From: Thiopontia sp013349825
GTDB lineage: Bacteria; Pseudomonadota; Gammaproteobacteria; GCF-002020875
Length of the DNA stretch: 64,000 bases
Reading direction: 5' to 3'
NCBI GenBank assembly: GCA_963981015.1
Contig: CAXCCG010000001.1
Coordinates: 17,160 to 81,159, forward strand
Position numbers and translations under genes: made by a program. This document shows, piece by piece, positions 61,422-64,000 of this stretch (the first letter of the stretch is position 1; every line of letters begins with the position of its first letter). The notes below the pieces were generated by a model. That model searched no databases and was not told the origin of the DNA. It saw only the letters and a list, made by a program, of their open reading frames with translations.

Positions 61422-63068
61422 CTAATCCATTTGATAGGGTAGCCAAAGTTGTGCAGCTGCACCCTCACCCTTACCTTGACTATCCAAGGTCAATTTCCCA
61501 CCGACAGAGGCCACAAAATTCCCGGCCACATGGAGACCAAAACCTTGATTATTGAACTTTGTAGTGAACCCATAACGCATCAGCTTATGTTGAATATCCG
61601 GATCAATCCCATCCCCATTATCCTCGATCACCAGCTTCACACCGCCATCCTCTTGTACTGCCCGGATGATAATCACTCCACCCCCTTTCTGTAGTTGCTT
61701 CTGGTAAATTGCCTCACCAATCGCCTCCATACTATTGGTAATCAAAATCATTAGTACCTGCAATAGCTGGTTTCTGGGTAGCCGCACCTCAGGGACCACC
61801 TCATCAACTTGCCGCTGAAGGTCGATGGCTCTTCTGCGCATATCAGTCTCTAGCAATATAAACAGATCATCCAGCAACTGCACAATTGAAAAACGGACCA
61901 GACTCCCCTTTAATTTAGGCCCTAAATATTGAGGTCTTACCGCCGTGGCAATCTGCTCCATCCCTCGCCATACACTCTCTTTATTGCGCTCAAATTGCTG
62001 AAACAGATCTTCTAAAGCATCTGGCAGGCGCAGAGATAACATATTGACAGATGTCTTTACTTTCTCCAGGTCACCCTCCACCATCGCCAAACTCATCTGT
62101 TGCTGAATACGTACAAAAACCTCCTTGAGCTTGTGCATCTCATCAATCCCCTGCATCATCTCAGCAAAAGAGGATTGGGTTGACTGAATGGTATTCCCCA
62201 CATGGTGAAGGATACTGGAAGACATCTCGGCAACTCCTGCCTGAAAAGCCGCAAACTGCTCACGCGCCTCTATACGTACACGACTGCTTAAATCACTCAA
62301 TATCAGCACATGCCGCTGCTGTTTGTGGTGCTTACTTCCCCAGTAACGAAAGGCATAATGGAGCAACAGATGGCTACCATCTGCTTTCTCAATGGTAATT
62401 TCCCCTCTGGCAGGGTTTGGTTCATATTTAAGCAGACGCTGAATGGTCGGCAGTGGACTTTTGATAATCCTCTCTGCATCCATTCCAAATAGCTGTGTAG
62501 CGGCTCCATTTACATAGAGCAACTGCCCCTCATGGTCTGACACCAGTATGGATTCATCCACAGTCTCTAGAACGGATTCGAGAGTACCTTCAAGACGTTG
62601 CCTCATCTCCTGCTCTTTCAACTGACCGCACAACTGTTGATCAAAATAGTGCGTTAGCTGCAGCACCTCCTGATCCAGAAATGGAGCCCCCAACAGCAAT
62701 TCCTCTTTTTGCAGCTGGATCAGTGGTTGAGCATGCCGTTCACGTTCGGCCACAAACACACAGTGAACCCCTGTTGCACAATCCCGAACAACCTCCAACA
62801 ACTGCTCTCCAGCCGCTCCAGAACAGATCGCCTCCGTGATAAAGGCAACGATAAAAGGCTCCCGCTGATCTGGTTGAATAAGGGTCACCGCTTTAGCAGC
62901 GGTGGAGACGCAAATCAAATCAAAGTAGCCCTCTGAAATAGTCTCGCTCTGTTTAAAGATTTTTCGAAAATGGTCATGCCGGGTTAAATCTCCATCAACG
63001 ATCAGAACCTTTCTGCCAGAATGTTTGTTTGCTGCACGACCAATCAAGGCATCCACAGAGGAGACCAT
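61422..63068 (-). CDS. sensor histidine kinase with receiver-like N-terminus and PAS
   Basis: A soluble kinase of about 548 aa. An N-terminal receiver-like segment (VLIVDGDLTRHDHF) keeps acidic residues but the phospho-Asp is not clear. A PAS domain (ILVSDHEGQLLYVNGAATQLF), a HisKA-like H-box (ILHHVGNTIQS) and an HATPase domain (ITNSMEAI, EDNGDGIDP, GFGLHVAGN) follow. No membrane segment is visible. It follows the XRE-receiver gene by some 66 bases; the two form a probable two-component pair. TTG at 63092 is an alternative start. Confidence 0.88.
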   Translation of the reverse strand: MVSSVDALIGRAANKHSGRKVLIVDGDLTRHDHFRKIFKQSETISEGYFDLICVSTAAKAVTLIQPDQREPFIVAFITEAICSGAAGEQLLEVVRDCATGVHCVFVAERERHAQPLIQLQKEELLLGAPFLDQEVLQLTHYFDQQLCGQLKEQEMRQRLEGTLESVLETVDESILVSDHEGQLLYVNGAATQLFGMDAERIIKSPLPTIQRLLKYEPNPARGEITIEKADGSHLLLHYAFRYWGSKHHKQQRHVLILSDLSSRVRIEAREQFAAFQAGVAEMSSSILHHVGNTIQSTQSSFAEMMQGIDEMHKLKEVFVRIQQQMSLAMVEGDLEKVKTSVNMLSLRLPDALEDLFQQFERNKESVWRGMEQIATAVRPQYLGPKLKGSLVRFSIVQLLDDLFILLETDMRRRAIDLQRQVDEVVPEVRLPRNQLLQVLMILITNSMEAIGEAIYQKQLQKGGGVIIIRAVQEDGGVKLVIEDNGDGIDPDIQHKLMRYGFTTKFNNQGFGLHVAGNFVASVGGKLTLDSQGKGEGAAAQLWLPYQMD

Positions 63069-63134
63069 CGTTATAGGGTCTAGATTAGTCAACAGATTGT
63101 TCGAAGTTAGAGCAAGCTTTGCATTGGGCCATAA

Positions 63135-63839
63135 TCAATGAAGCAGCTCTCTCGCCTGCTGCCATTCATGCGCCATAAATGTTGAAAGCTGTATCAGTTC
63201 ATCCTGCATATAGGGCTTCTGATGAAACACAAAGTGGCTCCCCACCTCTTCACGCATCTTCTGCAAAGTATGATCACGGTAGGCTGAAATAATGATTATT
63301 CGGATTTCAGGATCAACCTTACGGATTTCCCGAGCTGTTTTCAGACCATCCCAACCATTCGGCATACGCATATCCAGAAACAACAGGGTATAGGGCAGAT
63401 TTTGCTTCACGGCCTCTTTGACCCGCTTCAGCCCGACCTCACCACTGGTAACGGTATCAATGGTAAATTTCTGACTCTCTACTGAGCTGGAGGTAGCCTG
63501 TAGAAGCTCTAACAGTGAACTGATTCCACTCTGCTGTGTTGATTCAAAAGTCTGTTGGTAGCCTCGCAAAATCTCCGGATCATCATCGACAGCAAGAATG
63601 CGAATCGTCTCCAACAATGGAACTATGCCATTTTTTACCTCTCTGGAGAGCTGCTGCGGCCTAAGCGGATAACCCAAATAACGAAAGACACGATCCACCT
63701 TGTCGAAACCACCATGAAAACGGCTATTTTCCATCATTGACAGCTCTTGACGACTGTTACCAGTGGCATCCGCCAATTGCTGTTGTGTCATTCCTGCCTG
63801 TTTACGCAAAACTTTCAGAAGATCCCAGAAATTATCCAT
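63135..63839 (-). CDS. XRE helix-turn-helix fused to a receiver domain
   Basis: A protein of about 234 aa: XRE-type HTH at the N-terminus (LRKQAGMTQQQLADATGNS, about residues 11-30) and a receiver (ILAVDDDPEILR; phospho-Asp156 in LLFLDMRMP; Lys208 in FVFHQKPY) with an insertion of about 20 residues after the first strand. HTH-before-receiver is an unusual order; most response regulators have the receiver first. ATG 63839 gives a family-like start; the frame extends 11 codons further. Two perfect palindromes lie upstream, suggesting autoregulation. Confidence 0.87.
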   Translation of the reverse strand: MDNFWDLLKVLRKQAGMTQQQLADATGNSRQELSMMENSRFHGGFDKVDRVFRYLGYPLRPQQLSREVKNGIVPLLETIRILAVDDDPEILRGYQQTFESTQQSGISSLLELLQATSSSVESQKFTIDTVTSGEVGLKRVKEAVKQNLPYTLLFLDMRMPNGWDGLKTAREIRKVDPEIRIIIISAYRDHTLQKMREEVGSHFVFHQKPYMQDELIQLSTFMAHEWQQARELLH

Positions 63840-63900
63840 TGCAGCAGTCATCCTTATCAGAGGCAGATTCAAAGACTCGTTCTATAAACGTTCCATATCC

Positions 63901-63950
63901 TTAGAGTACCTCTAAAATATACTTAGTCAATATTCTTAGAGTATCTCTAA
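63901..63950. promoter_or_regulatory. two identical-arm palindromic operators upstream of the XRE-receiver gene
   Basis: TTAGAGTACCTCTAA (63901-63915) and TTAGAGTATCTCTAA (63936-63950) are perfect TTAGAG/CTCTAA inverted repeats with 35 bases between centres. They lie 60-110 bases before the XRE-receiver ATG. This fits binding of an XRE dimer, most likely the product of that gene. Confidence 0.8.
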
Positions 63951-64000
63951 AGTATCGTTGAGTCCATTCCCTTGATATATAGAAAAACTGAGATACATAG

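Overview
The window looks like the chromosome of a sulfur-oxidising, respiratory gammaproteobacterium of moderate GC. The evidence is a reverse-type dissimilatory sulfite reductase alpha subunit (DsrA), a complete cbb3 oxidase locus with its assembly genes, a SoxH-like metallo-hydrolase, and gammaproteobacterial synteny such as carAB-greA, yhbY/rlmE and ftsH-folP-glmM. Free-living or symbiotic life cannot be told from sequence alone. No rRNA, tRNA or CRISPR array was seen.

Layout. 1-11.1 kb is housekeeping: tpiA (5' end only), glmM, folP, ftsH, a DUF938 methyltransferase, rlmE, yhbY, greA, carB, carA. 11.3-22.3 kb is a defence island read leftward: a SWIM-SNF2 helicase, JetA, JetB, JetC, an unrecognised protein with two similar beta-rich segments, JetD, then an MNT-HEPN pair. 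JetABCD is a Wadjet-type SMC anti-plasmid system. The helicase, the tandem-repeat protein and the MNT-HEPN pair are additions to the usual four-gene core. 22.3-31 kb holds a small acidic protein, recJ, the alaC-hom-thrC threonine cluster, an Mth938-fold protein, a Rieske ferredoxin and a TrpD-like protein.

31.2-47 kb is respiratory and sulfur metabolism. It begins with a TauE/SafE-like membrane protein and three poorly known genes. Next comes an orphan dsrA behind a strong sigma70-like promoter and a 60-aa gene, closed by a strong terminator with no dsrB after it. Then come bcp, a PsiE-like protein, a dihaem cytochrome c and a DUF302 protein, followed by ccoS, ccoI, ccoH, ccoG, a 45-aa membrane protein and ccoP, ccoQ, ccoO, ccoN, read leftward. 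47.3-64 kb carries sbcB, a TauD-like oxygenase, a SoxH-like hydrolase, phhB, a YkgJ-like protein, cnoX, a hybrid histidine kinase, a UbiM-like hydroxylase, a YhcC-like radical SAM protein, a NIT-HAMP-MCP-CZB receptor, and a kinase/XRE-receiver pair with two palindromic operators upstream.

Three near-identical 158-bp palindromic MITE-like elements, each with an exact 4-bp target duplication, lie beside rlmE, between hom and thrC, and after dsrA. A 214-bp diverged relative follows bcp. The leading candidates for something new are the eight-gene extended Wadjet island, including a jetD without a normal start codon, and the orphan, divergent dsrA unit.
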